A stretch of 64,000 bases of DNA from Pleurodeles waltl (taxonomy: Eukaryota > Chordata > Amphibia > Caudata > Salamandridae): positions 847,677,978 through 847,741,977 of the forward strand of contig NC_090437.1 of assembly GCF_031143425.1 (NCBI RefSeq). The letters are read 5' to 3'. A model generated the notes under the pieces. The model made no database searches. It saw only the letters and a list, made by a program, of their open reading frames with translations, and had not been told where the DNA came from. Position numbers and translations under genes: made by a program. Below, in pieces: positions 44,640-57,698 of the stretch (within the stretch, counting starts at the first letter, position 1; each line of letters starts with the position of its first letter).

Positions 44640-47390
44640 TGATACCATCTAGACAGTATGATTGCGAAAGAAGGATCCCTGAGAGCTGTATACCAAATTC
44701 CAGCTGACTGGTCGGACCATTGCTTTGCAACTTTCTCATTCACCTCTGTCAAAACAACAGGGAATGGAAGAAGACCTAAGAAATAAATTAGAGATATTAA
44801 ATATTTGAGCAAATCCTCACTAGCTGCTAGTTTTACAGACATTGCCCACCACTAATGAAAAGTGTCTTATTCGACTGACAATTACAATGAAACAATGAAG
44901 ACATTAATGGTCGAAGTATCCCTGCTTAAATTAAAAAAATCAAAAATCAAGAATCATACTGAATGGTATTCTAAAGAACTAAATATACAGAAGAAGACCA
45001 GTGGAAATAATATGGCATCAAACCCCATTCCCTATGAACTTGCATACTCTACTCAAGAGAGGAGAAAATGTAAAAACAAAATTTTTCTGAGTGACAACAC
45101 CTTCTTTAGCTGATAACTATACCAAGGAAGAAATTGCCAGAAAAAATGTGTATCCTGATAAAACAGCAAACAAGTCTACCCCCCCTAGTTCAATTCAAAT
45201 ACTGCAGGAGGACTAGGTGAATGATTCTTTGAAATTTGAAACCATTTTTAAGACATATCTCTCTCTGTCTTCTAAAACAACTGATATCTCACCCTGTCGC
45301 AAACTAAAGAAAACATCAACTGGAACATGTTTAGTGAAATCATAATGCTCGTATCAAAATGACATGAATACCAGAGGCTCATTGTATTTCAATGATCCAA
45401 ATCAGACATCAAAACTTAAAGAGGTGATTATACACATCACCAGATACTCTACATTCCTGATCAACACATTGTGATCTCATTGAAGGGTAGGCCAAGTAAC
45501 AACACCCATTAAAATTGAGAATAAATCTAGAAGATCCTTATTGCTTTTAATTTTCCTTTCCTAGCAAAAGTACTTGAATTGTACGTAATTTTGTAGCTCA
45601 ATAAATAAATTGCAGAATGTGGCTCAAATGGTGACCTTTAACCTATATTTAGAGCGGGCTGAAGCACAGAAACAGACATTCTACAAATAGTTGATGGTGA
45701 AAGCAAATCTTCTCCATCTTCAAAGATTCCACCATGTCTCCTGCCACCTCCAGCAACATCATCCCTTCGTAATACATCTGCAACAAGCTCTCAGAATTCT
45801 TCTGCAGCAATTTCACCTCAATATATGGCAACTTTGTTCCTCAACTGGGCTCCATCGCCCTCATAACTTAACTTCCCTTTGCAGCTGAAAAACAAACTCT
45901 CAACTGGTAGTCCACTGTTACCATCAGCGAAACCCCTTCTGATCCCTGCCCCTACCACACCTGCGCTAAAGGGCTGATTCTGATCAGCGAAGCACTCACA
46001 TTCATCCTCAATGCCTCCATTGAGTCAGCCGCATTCCTAGACAATTGGAAACACGTCACCATCACATCCCAGCTCAAGAAACGATCCACTGACCCACCAC
46101 TAGAGATTCATCTCCCTTCTACCACACTCCAAGGTCTTAGAGAAGTTAATCAAATGATTCCTCATCGACAATTCAGCAACTACCAGCTCCTCGATGCCAT
46201 GCAGTCAGATTAGGATTCAACCACAGTAAAGAAATGCTACCACTGATGACATCTGCATTATCCTAGACAGAGGAGACACTGTAGCCCTCATCCTCTTGAA
46301 TCTCTCTGCAGCATTCAACATGATCTCACACCACATCATCATCTGGCGCCTGCACAAAATTGGCATCCAAGGACACGCTTTCTGCTGGACCTGCTCCTCC
46401 TTAATGGATAGTACACAAGCTGTTGGCTTGAAAACGTACTCCTCAGAATCCCCCAAGCTCATCTGTGGAGTACTTCAACATTCATCCCTCAGCCTCACAC
46501 TCTACAATGCATACATGTTCCCTCTCACCAATGTCATCTGTGTACACAACATTAACATCCTTTCCTACACAGACAAAGCACAACTCATAATCTCCCTCTT
46601 GTACAAGACCCCCAACACAAGAAACAAGTCCATTGCCTGCATAATTGAAGTCGCTATCTGGATGAAAATCAACTGTCAACCTTTATACTTACAAGACAGA
46701 AGTAGTGACCTTCAGCAAGAACACCTTGCTATAGAACTCCAACTGATGGCTGGCTGAACTCGGATGCACATCCACCCCACACCCATCAGCCATGCCAGAA
46801 GCCTCAGAATCATCAACAGCAAAGTGGAATAACTGCAGAAGTCCACACCCTGAAAATCTTCAAACGGATCCCACGCAATACCAGAAAAACTGTCACACAA
46901 GCCCTCATCACCAGCAAGTTGGACCACTGGAACACCTGCTAAGGTGGGATCACCAAGCACCTCACTAGACGCCTACAAAGCATCCAGAACTCTGCAGCCA
47001 GACTTAGCCTCAACCTCCCATGCAGAACTCACATCATACCCTAACTAGGGAGCTCCGCTGGCCTCTGATACACAAACACACTGTTCAGCCTCTTTGCACA
47101 AATATTCAAGTCGCTACACAACTTGGGCCCTACCTACCTGTTCAGTTGCATGTCCTTCCACCATCCAGACACCTCTGCTCTGTAGCACTCCTAGTCTCAC
47201 ACATTCCTCTTGTCCACAGAACAAGAACATTAAGATAAGTGTTGTCTTACACTGCTCCTAAAATCTGGAATGGCATACCACTTCACATCAGAGCCTCATT
47301 ATTCCTTCTGGAATTTCACAAGAAGCTGAAGACCAGAATTTTCAATTAAGTCTGCTTTAGGCTGGGCACCTATATGGGTGAGCTTTAAAC
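44640..47390 (+). pseudogene. CR1/L2-like LINE C, heavily decayed
   Basis: Plus strand. DWSDHCFATFSF near 44,703-44,740 is the SDH end of the endonuclease. The linker TEWYSKELNIQKKTSG lies near 44,965-45,010. RT motifs include LLNLSAAFNMISHHIIIW near 46,290-46,345 and LICGVLQHSSLSLTLYNAYM near 46,459-46,517 (normally GVPQGSxLSPxLF), with SYTDKAQLI in place of YADDTQL. C-terminal motifs follow: RKTVTQALITSKLDHWN and LQSIQNSAARL. Many stops and frameshifts. The active-site replacement TDK for ADD would itself be inactivating. Confidence 0.75.
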
Positions 47391-48835
47391 ATACACATAA
47401 CATATCAAAAGATGTATTTATGGCAATGCTACATTGCATTTAATAAAACAGAACTTCTAACTTTTTATGAAAACTCTGCAATGTTAAAAAAGTTCCCTTC
47501 ATCTTCAGAAAATTCATATGCATCTTCATCTCCTTCATGCTCCATCTGCCCCATGTCGCTGCCTGTTCCACTGGAGTTCCTCATTCATACAGAATTGCAT
47601 CTAATTCCAGAGTAAGGTTCAGTTTTGTCCCAAAAATTGCTCTTCCATTCCACTCCTCCATAACAGTTCCTCTTTGCTTCCTGTGCTAGCCAAACTTTGT
47701 CCCATTACTAAAATCCTCTGTGATGTCTGCTCAATTCCATCCTATGCAAAGGTCTGTAATGAAGGGGTCCTGAAAATACTACATCAATGGAATATGACAA
47801 CAAATATGTACTCGGGCATTCATCTATTTATGTACTGAATCATTCTGCATTTACCCACTCATCTTCTTACAGAAACTCTCCAATCAATGAAGTAGTACTT
47901 CTTCAATAGATTAGCTATATCTATTGCTTTACCTATACTTTACCTGCTGAACCTCTTTCACTGGTAATTTTAAAACAATTACTCAGTATTTTTATAAAGC
48001 ACCACAATGCTGGTGATTGACTGAAAAGCATGCACACAAACTGGTAGAACTGGCCCAATCATCTAATTAAAATAAAATATATATATATCCTGGCTCTCAT
48101 CTGCCACAGAAGCAGTGAAATACGCATTATTGAAATCTAACTTCCCTAACCAATCACGTTTTTGTAGGATGTCCTGAAAACAATGCATTCCACCATCATG
48201 AGATGTCTATGAAAAACTGTTGGTTCATGGGCTTCTTTTAATCATCTCACTTGACCTAATTCTAAAGTACTTCATGCCTACAACATGCCCGCTGTTGACA
48301 GTCACCTCTTTAGGACCCACTAGATGCACTACAGTATATGTATATGTATATGCCAAGTCCAGTTAGTGAGTCACCAAAAATCCTAATCCTAAATAATTTC
48401 TCCATAAATTGGAAATTAAGCTTTCATTTGAATTTAAATAAATATTATGGACAGCTAATAGAGAGCCTGGCATATGCAACTCTTGAGTGCAACAAACACT
48501 CAAAATACACCACATTCAATATCTATAACACTTTTCAATTCAACAGTCAGACACACCTTTTATAAGATAAATGTTACTTAGCTGTCTAAATGCAGTATTC
48601 AAAAGAGGAAGACTGTTGAAGGCCGTTAAAAGTTATGGACATTCTGTAATTGAAAGTTGTGTTGATTCCAAATGTTTCTAAGATTGTGAGCAGCTTATTA
48701 GTAGCTTTGAGCACTGAAGGAGAATATGCATAATGATGCACTCCACTTTTGCTGTAAAAAAGACAAGGTTGTTCTCAAGGATCAGACATTTGATCTATAC
48801 ATTGAATCTATTATCCCAATACTACAACAATGAAA
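47391..48835. other. No recognisable gene
   Basis: AT-rich sequence with short TA microsatellite-like patches near 48,070 and 48,335. No coding similarity seen. Confidence 0.45.
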
Positions 48836-49590
48836 GATTACTTATCATGAAGATGATACCCAACCATACCTGATAGTTGCAATGGCAGAAGACAATGCCA
48901 AACTAGATTCAACATGGGGGGACACCCACTCTTGAATGACATTTCTCCACCTACAGATAAACCCTCAGAAACTTTAGTTTCAGATTTCAATCTCAATCCA
49001 ATCCAGGTACTTGATTGTAAACCTATGGTCACTAACTGTGCAAAATTGCTTGGTGTTACTCATGACAACAGTCTGAATCTCCAAGCACATATGTCTGCAC
49101 AGCAAAGAACACTCAGTACCAACTGGAACTCTTGAGAGGGATCAACCCCTTTCTACTGACTTCAAACTTCAAAACAGCGGTGCAAATGATGGTCTTATCA
49201 AGACAATGCTGTAATTGCTGCCATTCCTATATTTCATGTGGCAGCTCTGAATTAAAGTATACAAGACTTATCATTTTGAACACACATCTTTTCAAATATA
49301 AATTGGCTTCCCATAGAAACCAGAGGCACATTGAAAATCATAAGCAGAAAGAATAAACTATGCACTGAGGCTCCTTGCCTTTACACTCACCCCTCCAGGG
49401 TGCACCCAATCCCTAAGAAGTGCTGAACTCATGTCCCTGCAACTGCCAAGGTTTAACAAACAAAAAACAAACTCCTGCATCTTTTCAGATAACACTCTGA
49501 AAATTTGGAACTTGATTCCCCCTGTAATATATGAAAACCCACCTCTTGTGACTTTCAAAGAGGACATGAAACAGTTATTGTTCTAGTATT
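48836..49590 (+). pseudogene. LINE D fragment, RT C-terminal part
   Basis: The plus-strand frame from 48,914 carries VSDFNLNPIQVLDCKPMVTN and LLGVTHDNSLNLQAHMSAQ, the LGVxxDxxLxxxxHI motif following the RT palm in CR1/L2-type LINEs. Later frames keep scraps of the C terminus up to about 49,590. Highly decayed. Confidence 0.55.
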
Positions 49591-49919
49591 ATCTCCAAGG
49601 ATAGACACACCATCTAACTCCAGTGTAATGCCTGAACTTAAAACACTGGATACATATTCCATATTATATAAGCGACTAACCCTTTATTCCATATTTCAAA
49701 CATCTCTCTAAGATATTTATTTCAAGCACTGTTTATATGCCTGCAAGTGCTTTGACACCCCACGTTCCGGTACTTACTATATAGAGCTATACAAATACAT
49801 TATTAAGGTTTTCCCAACATAAGAGATATGGAATATTTGAGAGAAAACTGTCTGTGGAAATCATCCTCTATGTGGTATAGCTAGCATGAACAACAGTTCT
49901 CTGATAAGCTGGGTTTTCT

Positions 49920-50430
49920 CAGAAGGAAAAAAGCAATCGGTTATCGTCTGCATATCACACTATCTTAACGCCCCAGGTTTTGATGAGATCGGCCAAGGGG
50001 TGAAAGGTAAAGATTGAACAAGAGTGGGCTCAGGGGAGAGCCCTGCGGGACACCACAAATGAGTGATTTAGGTGATGAAACATGCAAGTGTAAATACACC
50101 CTTTGGGATCTGCCCTCCAGGAAGGATTTCACCCATAAAGGAGCTATGTCATGAGTGCCAAAGTATCTAAGTCTGTTGAACAGGATAGAATATGAGACTG
50201 TGTCAAATGCAGTTGCCAAATCAAGAAGCAGTACTATAACATGTGTGCTCTTGTCCAGAGTCTCCCTAACAAACCCCACTACCTCCAGGAGAGATAGCCT
50301 TCTCCTTTCCATATGTTGCATGGAAACCCGACTGCACTTCGTGGAGGATAGAACTGGCCTCCACAAAAGTGAACAGTTGTTGATTAGCTCAGTTCCCCAG
50401 AAGCACCTGTGTAAATATTTGACTTTTTAA
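49920..50430 (-). pseudogene. LINE E fragment, RT palm domain
   Basis: Minus strand: LLLDLATAFDTVSYSILFNR, PLWVKSFLEGRSQRVYL and ICGVPQGSPLSPLLFNLYLS lie at about 50,240-50,000, followed after a frameshift by YADDNRLLFSF near 49,960-49,925. All RT signature blocks are present with the YADD Asp pair intact, but only the central domain remains. CR1/L2-type. Confidence 0.8.
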
Positions 50431-50625
50431 GGAGCTGCAGAAGTTATGCTTGTTTCCAACATGAGGGAAATACACCAGACATTAGTGAAGCATTCCATAC
50501 TTTATTGAGAGGAAAGTTAAAGTGCTCAGCCACAAGTTAGAAAATATGCAGGGGCAAACATCATCCATGGAGCTGGACTTGCATTATAATATCTCCTTCA
50601 AAGAGCAGTCTTCTGAAACAGGGGC

Positions 50626-51900
50626 TGTTACAAATTGGGTCTCTAGTTGACAGAGGCATGCACCCTGTCCAAGTAGGGACCACAATCCTAGTAGAGTAAG
50701 TAATATACCCACCATAAATTAACCTGTGCCCACAGTCTGGTAAGTTGGCACAAAACAGGCAGGCTTTACATAAAGGCAGTGTGTAAAGTATTTGTGCAAC
50801 ACTGAAAGCGTCAAAACAATGAACACACAACACACAAATAATCCACACCAGGTCAGGAAAATAGAGTTTAATTTAATGAACAATAAACAAGACCAAAACA
50901 ACAAAAATCCAATAATTAGAAGTTGAGATATACATTTTTAAAGAATATCTGCATATATAGTGCTTAAAACAAAAAGCACCTGCCGGGAATATCTGGTTGT
51001 GCTAGATGGATAAAATCTGAATAGTCAGGGCTACTGCGATGGAGTATGGGTAGGTCCCATTGAATAAGTACCTTTGGTTGGACGATGAGTCGCTTTTGAG
51101 GCTCCAATGTGAGGAGCAGAGGAGGCGATGCATCGGGGGTGATCTCTTTGGATGCAGGCAATGTGTTGGTTCTGATACACAGTCAGAGCTGCAGCGACGG
51201 CGAGACCTTTGGTGATGAAGGTGATGCGTTATCATCAAGCTGCGCAGCTGGTGATGCGAAATCTTTGAGCAGTGGTGTGTCATCATCGAAGGAGATGCAA
51301 CAGTTCTAACCCATACAACACCAGTGAATGGTGGATTTTGCTGGTTCTGCACAGGTAAACCCAGTTCCAAGGGCCCAGGACTAGATTGGCACCATTTGGC
51401 AGGAAATAATCACAATTGACAGAGTCCAGATTCTGTTGTAGAGTTGCTGGAAGTCTTTGGTGTTCCTGAGACTTCAGAACAGGAGGCAAGCAGCCAAGTC
51501 CCTGGAGACAATCCGAGTTCAAGTGGTGTTGCTCCAGTCCTTCTTATTCAGGCAGAGAGGGCAGCAAGCAGGTCAGCACAGCAGAAAAGCAGTTCTTCCA
51601 GAGCAGCTGTCCAGCAAAATAGCAATCCTTCAGCAGCACAGCAGTCCTACTGCCAGAGTATCCAGAGGTCCAGAGGTGTACTGATTTGGTAGGGTCACCG
51701 GTCTAATACTCATACCCAGTTGTGCTTTTATGTGGGGACGACTTCAAAGAAAGTCTTTGGAGTCCACAGAGGTCCTCCCTTCCTACCCTGGCTCCATACT
51801 CACTACAGGGTGTTATGCAGCCCTTTGAGTTGAAACAGGATGTAGTGTCTGGCATGATTTAGAATTAACCTTCATGGCTCCCTGAGGACTTATCAGTGTG
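50626..51900 (-). mobile_element. Ty3/gypsy-type LTR on the minus strand (3' boundary clear, 5' boundary not)
   Basis: Read on the minus strand it ends CCCAATTTGTAACA at 50,626. Before that come a segment with GTGGGCACAGGTTAATTT and a CCCTACTTGGACAGGGTGCA block, the same landmarks in the same order as in the LTR at 52,963-54,970. The two also share CTTGCCTCCTGTTC...TGAAGTCTCAGG. CAGCA-rich sequence lies at 51,550-51,660. I could not find the opposite TG end or a target duplication. Short frames inside are not genes. Confidence 0.6.
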
Positions 51901-52489
51901 ATGTAATTGCTAGAATAGAATGTAGGAGAGCTTGCTTTAGAATATTGGAGTTCAGAGGTACACACAGAGGAATGAAGGTGTGTGATTTACAGCTCTGTGT
52001 GTCACTTAGTAATTGGGCTGGAGAGGATGCTACAACTGCCAATGAGCTAGGGGATAAGTAATCCGAAGAAGAAAGCACTCCCCTGAAGAGTTTGCCGTGG
52101 CCCAAGCAAACCATTTGGGCATGCCACATGTTCCTCTGTTGAAGTGCTGAGTTGACAGGTTGCATATGTGGAGTGAATCATGCGAATGGAAAGAGAGCTT
52201 CACGGAAAAGTATATGCATCCTTGGTCAATAAACTATGACCTAGATACTACAAAAAGGTATTCTGCTACCACGCAAAATGTAAACCATATACGGAGTGTT
52301 AATGCTAAAGACAGATTCAACCAGGTTTACAAAGTGCAGTTACGGACAGCTATCAAATACCAAATAGCACTGAAAGTGGATCAATTAGGTGTAAAACAAT
52401 ATAAGCTGAAGTATAAAAAGAATAAAGTAAAAGACTTATCCAGCTTGCTAAAGAGAGTCATTGTGCCACAGTAGTCACCGAGGTGGCTC
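51901..52489. other. No recognisable gene
   Basis: A Lys-rich plus-strand frame of 104 codons (52,160-52,474) has no recognisable domain and no matching motif in the neighbouring retroelements. It may be retroelement-derived. Confidence 0.4.
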
Positions 52490-52962
52490 AAGGAGAAGTG
52501 CTCAGGGTTGTGTTTACAGAGCTGTCCATACCCAAAATGGTTGCCCATCAAGCTACCAAGTGGGGCTCAGAACAACATTATAGGAGTTCTAGCACAGCTA
52601 AATGAGGAGGGCCTAGACCAACCAGTAGTCTTTTAGCAGAAGACTATTACACCAGGAACAGAGGTGGAGAAGCATTTGGTGTGGTCTGAGCACTGAAGAA
52701 GCAAGCTGAGACCATACCTGTTTGGGACTCACTTCCTGGTTCAGACAGACCACAGGCCCCTCAGATAGCTCATGCAGATAAGGGGCGAAAATCCCAAACT
52801 CTTGAGGTGGTCCATTTCCCTACAGGGGATGAACTTTACAGTGGAGTATCGCCTGGAGATTGACCACACCAGCGCTGACGGTCTCTCTGGATACTTCCGC
52901 CTTAGTGATGAGAGCTCCCAGGAGGCTGGGTAGCTCTCCCGACTTTCAGCTCGAGGGACACA
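52490..52962 (+). pseudogene. Ty3/gypsy RNase H fragment directly before an LTR
   Basis: In shifting plus-strand frames the RNase H pattern is visible: QTDHRPL near 52,743-52,765, then NPKLLRWSISLQGMNFTVEY and DHTSADGLSGYF near 52,860-52,900. About 25 codons after the ADGLS motif, the sequence ends in GAGGGACACA and the LTR begins. No integrase follows. It is disrupted by frameshifts and a stop. Confidence 0.75.
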
Positions 52963-54970
52963 TGTTAGACCTGACAGCCTTAGGGTGGTCACCCCTAACT
53001 TTTTGCCCGCCTCCCTCCACTTTTTGGACATGGTTTTTGCTGGTTTTAAGACTCTACGCACTTTATCACTACTAACCAGTGCTGAAGTGCATATGCTCTC
53101 TCCCTTAAAACATGGTGACATTGGTTCATTCCGAATTGGCTGATTTAATCTACTTGTAAGTCCCCAGTAAAGTGCACTACATGTGCCCAGGGCCTGTAGA
53201 TTAAATGCTAGTAGTGGGCCAGCAGCACTGATTGTGCCACCCACATAAGTAGCCCCTCAACCATGCCTCAGGTCTGCCATTGCAGGGCCTGTGTGTGCAG
53301 TTTCACTGCCACTTTGACTTGGCATTTAAAAGTACTTGCCAAGCCTTAAACCCCCCTTTTTTCCTACATATAAGTCACCCCTAAGGTAGGCCCTAAGGTA
53401 ACCCATAGGGCAGGGTGCTATGTAGGTAAAGGCAGGACATGTACCTGTGTAGTTTATATGTCCTGGTGGCGTAAAACCCCTAAATTCATTTTACACTGCT
53501 GTGAGGCCTGCTCCTTTCATAGGCTAACATTAGGGCTATCCTCATATACTGTTTGAGTGGTAGATTCTGATCTGAAAGGAGTAACAAGGTCATATTTAGT
53601 ATGGCCAGAATGGTAATACAAAATCCTTCTCACTGATGAAGTTGGATTTAATATTACTGTTTAAGAAATGCCACTTCTAGAAAATGAGCATTTTTCCGCA
53701 CTTAACTCCTTCTGTGCCTTTCAATCTACGTCTGGCTAGGTTTAGTTGACAGCTCCCCTGTGCGTTCCCTCAGACAACCCCAAACACAGGATGCTCAGTC
53801 ACACCTGCACACATCTGCATACTGAATGGGTCTTCCTGGGTTGGGAGGGTGGAGGGCCTGACACTTACATGTCAAAGGACAGTAACCTGCCCTCACATAA
53901 TGGACTACCAAACCCCCTACTGGGATCTTGGCAGACAGGATGGAACTGAAAGGGGACCTTGTGCACTTCCAAACCAATCTTTGAATTCTCACCAATGGCA
54001 CATTTGAGTATTTAAACAGAGCCTTTGACCCTACCAACTCAGATACTTCCGGGGAAAGAAACTCTGCACCAGAACCTGCAACCTGAAAGCGAAGCTGCCT
54101 TGCTGCCCAAAGGACTCACCTGACTGCTTTGCTGAAAAGGACAGCTGCCTTGCTGTCCTTTGGCTGTGCTGAGAAGTGCTCTCCAAGGGCTTGGATAGAG
54201 CTTGCCTCCTGTTCCTTGAAGTCTCAGGACCAAAAATACGTCATCCTTCGCACAGCCTGCATCATGGTGAGAAGATCACTGCACTCCGAACCACAATGAC
54301 GCAGCCCTGAGAGGAGATAGACGCAGCGCCAGCGTTGAGACTGGAACTTCGATGCATGGCCCTCTGGATCAACGCATAGCCAAGCCGAAACGACGCAGCC
54401 TGACTTCCTGCGAGAAGAATAGACGCAGCCCTGCAGTGCGACAGAAATTTCCCTGCATCGCCCACCGGATTGACACAGCTCCTGTGAATTCGTCCTACAC
54501 GCCCAGGATTTCTCTGCATCATCCTTGGGGCATCAGAATACCCTGCAACCCGAAGAGGATCCAAGTCAGCACCCTTGAAATCAATGCAAAGCCTTTCCTT
54601 CATGGAAAATTATTGACGCATGATCTGTGTGTGCCAGGAGAAACCGACGCACACCTCCCTGTTTTCGACGCATCTCCTCCTCTGATATTACAATGTGTAC
54701 TTTTGACCTGCATGTAATCAGATAAATACTCTATATTTTTCTAAACACTGTGTGGTGTATTCCTGTGGTGTTCTACTGTGCTGTTGCATGATTTATTGTA
54801 CAAATCCTTCACACATTGCCTTCTAAGTTAAGTCTGACTGCTCAGTGCCAAGCTACCCGAGGGTGGGCACAGGATAATTTGGATTGTGTGTGACTTATCC
54901 TGACTAGAGTGAGGGTCCTTGCTTGGACAGGGGGTAACCTGACTACCAACCAAAGACCCCATTCCTAACA
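52963..54970 (+). mobile_element. Ty3/gypsy-type LTR, 2,008 bp
   Basis: Begins TGTTAG and ends CTAACA, a perfect 6-bp terminal inverted repeat with TG...CA. It directly follows a gypsy RNase H remnant and a purine-rich stretch, so it is the 3' LTR. Landmarks include TTGCTTGGACAGGGGGTAAC near the 3' end and a cluster of GACGCA motifs at 54,298-54,672. The 5' LTR of this copy is not evident in the window. Short frames inside (for example 54,352-54,717) are not genes. Confidence 0.78.
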
Positions 54971-55029
54971 ATAGGTATTCCAAGAGCAAGGAGTAAAGGC
55001 ATCAGTAAGGTCTGTGAAATTTGAAAATG

Positions 55030-57230
55030 GCAAGTAAGGAAGAAGGAGCAATATCGACTAATATTAAAGCTGATCCTGAGGCTCACGTCAAAGGACTTTA
55101 AAAAGGATTTACACAAACATGATAACTTAATAGCCTCATGGAGTGTGCAACTCTCAGTCAGTGAGTTCCACACTAGTTTACAATGCTGCCACCTCCCTAA
55201 AACCAGCACCAACATTTGACACTTCCAAAAAGCAAAATAGTGTTGATAGATGGACTGCATTGATAGAGACATTCAAATATTTCATTAATGCATGAAGAAG
55301 ATTATCAACATCTCAAAAATCTTATGGGTGATGGTGTGAAAGAAGTCATAAAGAAAATGCCAAGAAGTGACAAAAGAAGTCACATAAATCAGATTAAGAA
55401 TGCATTGAATCTCAAGTTCAATCCAGTACGAATCACTGATTATAAACAATGTGTTGTCAGTCAAGAATGTCAAAGAGTCAAAGAGTTGGAAAAACAATCT
55501 ATGAATTTGTGTAAAGGCTTGACACATTCAAACACGGTCATCAAAAATGACAGTGTCAAAAAAGACACATTCATCAAAAAACAATTACGCTAATCCTGCA
55601 AAGTCCATTGAGACCTATTGTAAATGATATTGATGCAAAGAAATTTCTTACATTTCCTTATCCATTTTTTTTGCCCCCTAACACGGGGAACGCCCCTTTT
55701 GCATACATTATGCCTGGCACAGGCGTATTGTAGCGTGCAGGGTGACAAAGTGGCGTAATGCATGCATTGCACCACTTTGTAAATTTGGTACAGTGATTTT
55801 AACATCGTTGGGGCACATTTGCATAAAAAAATGATGTCTTTGTTGCGCAAGGAGGTGCTAGGTGCTCTTAAATCTGCCCCTTAGTCTGGAGCGATTGTTG
55901 ATGACTGCCAGAGCTGAGGAACATGGTGAGAGACAAGCTGCTGACATGATGCTGGAGGTGCTGAGAGTGAGGCAGTCATGCATGTAAAAATTAATTCAAA
56001 ACTAAAGACTGAAGTGCACAAAGTGATGCCTACATGTAAAAAGAAGTTGTGTTTCAGATCTGGATTTGCACCTCCACACGAAGGAAAGTGTGCTGCCATT
56101 GGTCAGAGATGTAAAGACTGTGGTAAAGAGAACCATTTTGTGCAGAGTAAAGGAAAAAGCAAGTGTGTCATAACACAATGAAAAAATGGCTGTCAGAACA
56201 TTCCAGAAGCAACATGTGCCCACATTGCCAATCAGCGTCATCAGCTAACGTAAATAGATACTAAACAAAGTTGTTTGTCATCTAAATGATCGTCAAACAG
56301 TTCTTCAACCTCAATAATAAGTGAAAATGAAGAAAGTGATTGTACCATGTCAATGCTCACCTCAGAAAAACATGTACATGTCAGACTAGTTGGCTGCGAG
56401 GAGAAAAGTCAGTCAAAGAAAAGTTGACGTGCCAAAATAAACTCATACAAACACTGTCCAAAGATTGAGCTGAAAATAAATGGTTGTTTAATACCTTTCA
56501 TCATCCATAGTGGTGCTTTGATAAATATACTGTCTGAAGAAAAATACAATGTACTGTCTCCGTTAACCTGGCTCACACCCTCAATGATCACAGTATACAC
56601 CTGAACTGCATCGACACCCATGAAGAGTAAAGGTTTGTTTGTGGGAGCAGTAAAACATACGAAAACAAAAGTCCAGGCACCAATCCATGGGCTTCAAGGT
56701 ACAGCAGCAAGTGCCTGTCTGCTCAGTTTCAACACAGCTGCTGACATGGGACTGATTTCAGTGAATTACAACTTTTATGCGAATCATCAGATAATAAGTC
56801 AATTCCCTTTATTGTTTCTTGGTTTGGGAACGTCAAAGACTGAAAATAAAACTGCATATTGACGAGCATATCCGTCCTGTTGCTCAGAAACATAGACAAG
56901 TTGTTTTCATTTACATGAAGCTGTTGAAACAGAACGTGAATCACTGCTAAAGAGTGATATTATTAAACGTTCCACTGGTCCAATGCCATGGGTTTCTCCC
57001 ATAGTAATACTGCCTAAAAAGGACCATGAAGGAGCTGTGGGCAGATGCGTTGACAGGCGCCAAGCAAACAGAGTAATTGAACAAGAGCAACATTCAGGGC
57101 CACATATGATTGCGTAACAAAATGGTGCAAAGATCTTTTCTCAACTTGATTTGAAAAAAAGGTTATCATCAGTTAGAACTCCAAGCCATGTTGACAGTCT
57201 TCCAGACCACCGTATAACAAGTTTACACCA
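55030..57230 (+). pseudogene. Ty3/gypsy gag-pol remnant (gag, zinc knuckle, protease, start of RT)
   Basis: The gag-like region near 55,288-55,593 is open for 101 codons (LNLKFNPVRITDYKQ resembles the FNP motif of K02A2.6-type gag). A Cys-rich knuckle region at 56,040-56,150 has RCKDCGKENHF. The protease motif near 56,500-56,530 reads FIIHSGALINIL, so the catalytic Asp is replaced by His. The RT N terminus near 56,940-57,160 has DIIKRSTGPMPWVSPIVILP and AKIFSQLDLKK, and stops before the catalytic YxDD. Stops are scattered throughout. It begins about 60 bp after the LTR at 52,963-54,970, but the domain order there argues that it is a separate copy. Confidence 0.75.
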
Positions 57231-57698
57231 GCAGGACCGCTGATTGTCAACCAAATAAATGCAGCCCACCAGCCTCACTGAAGCCTGGAAATAGGCGGTC
57301 CGACACCAGCGGTGTCAGCACCGCGACCAACCTCTGACCTTATTACAAGCACACAGTGCCATGGTCGACCCTAATGGTGGTCCAAACCACGGAGGTCTAT
57401 GGTCACCATAGTAATACACAACAGCACATTGGTTGAATTTGAAAACACAGCTGACACATTGCCACACTGGATACACATGCAAGGGACACTATAACACACA
57501 CCACTTCACAGACCTCAATCCTTTGCATTTACACTGCAAGACAGTGAAGCCTGAGCACCTTATTTTGTAGAATACATAGATTAGGCAACCCTTTTTTCAC
57601 TATCCCATTGAACACCCTGTGCACACTTTCGTCCATTCACACCTTATTGCACTTCCCCTGTTAGATAAGTCACTGTCACCCATGTTTTTTGTTCTGCA

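Noticed and set aside
52160..52474. Lys-rich 104-codon ORF
   Set aside because: No recognisable family, no conserved motif and no homologous neighbour, so I do not call it a gene.
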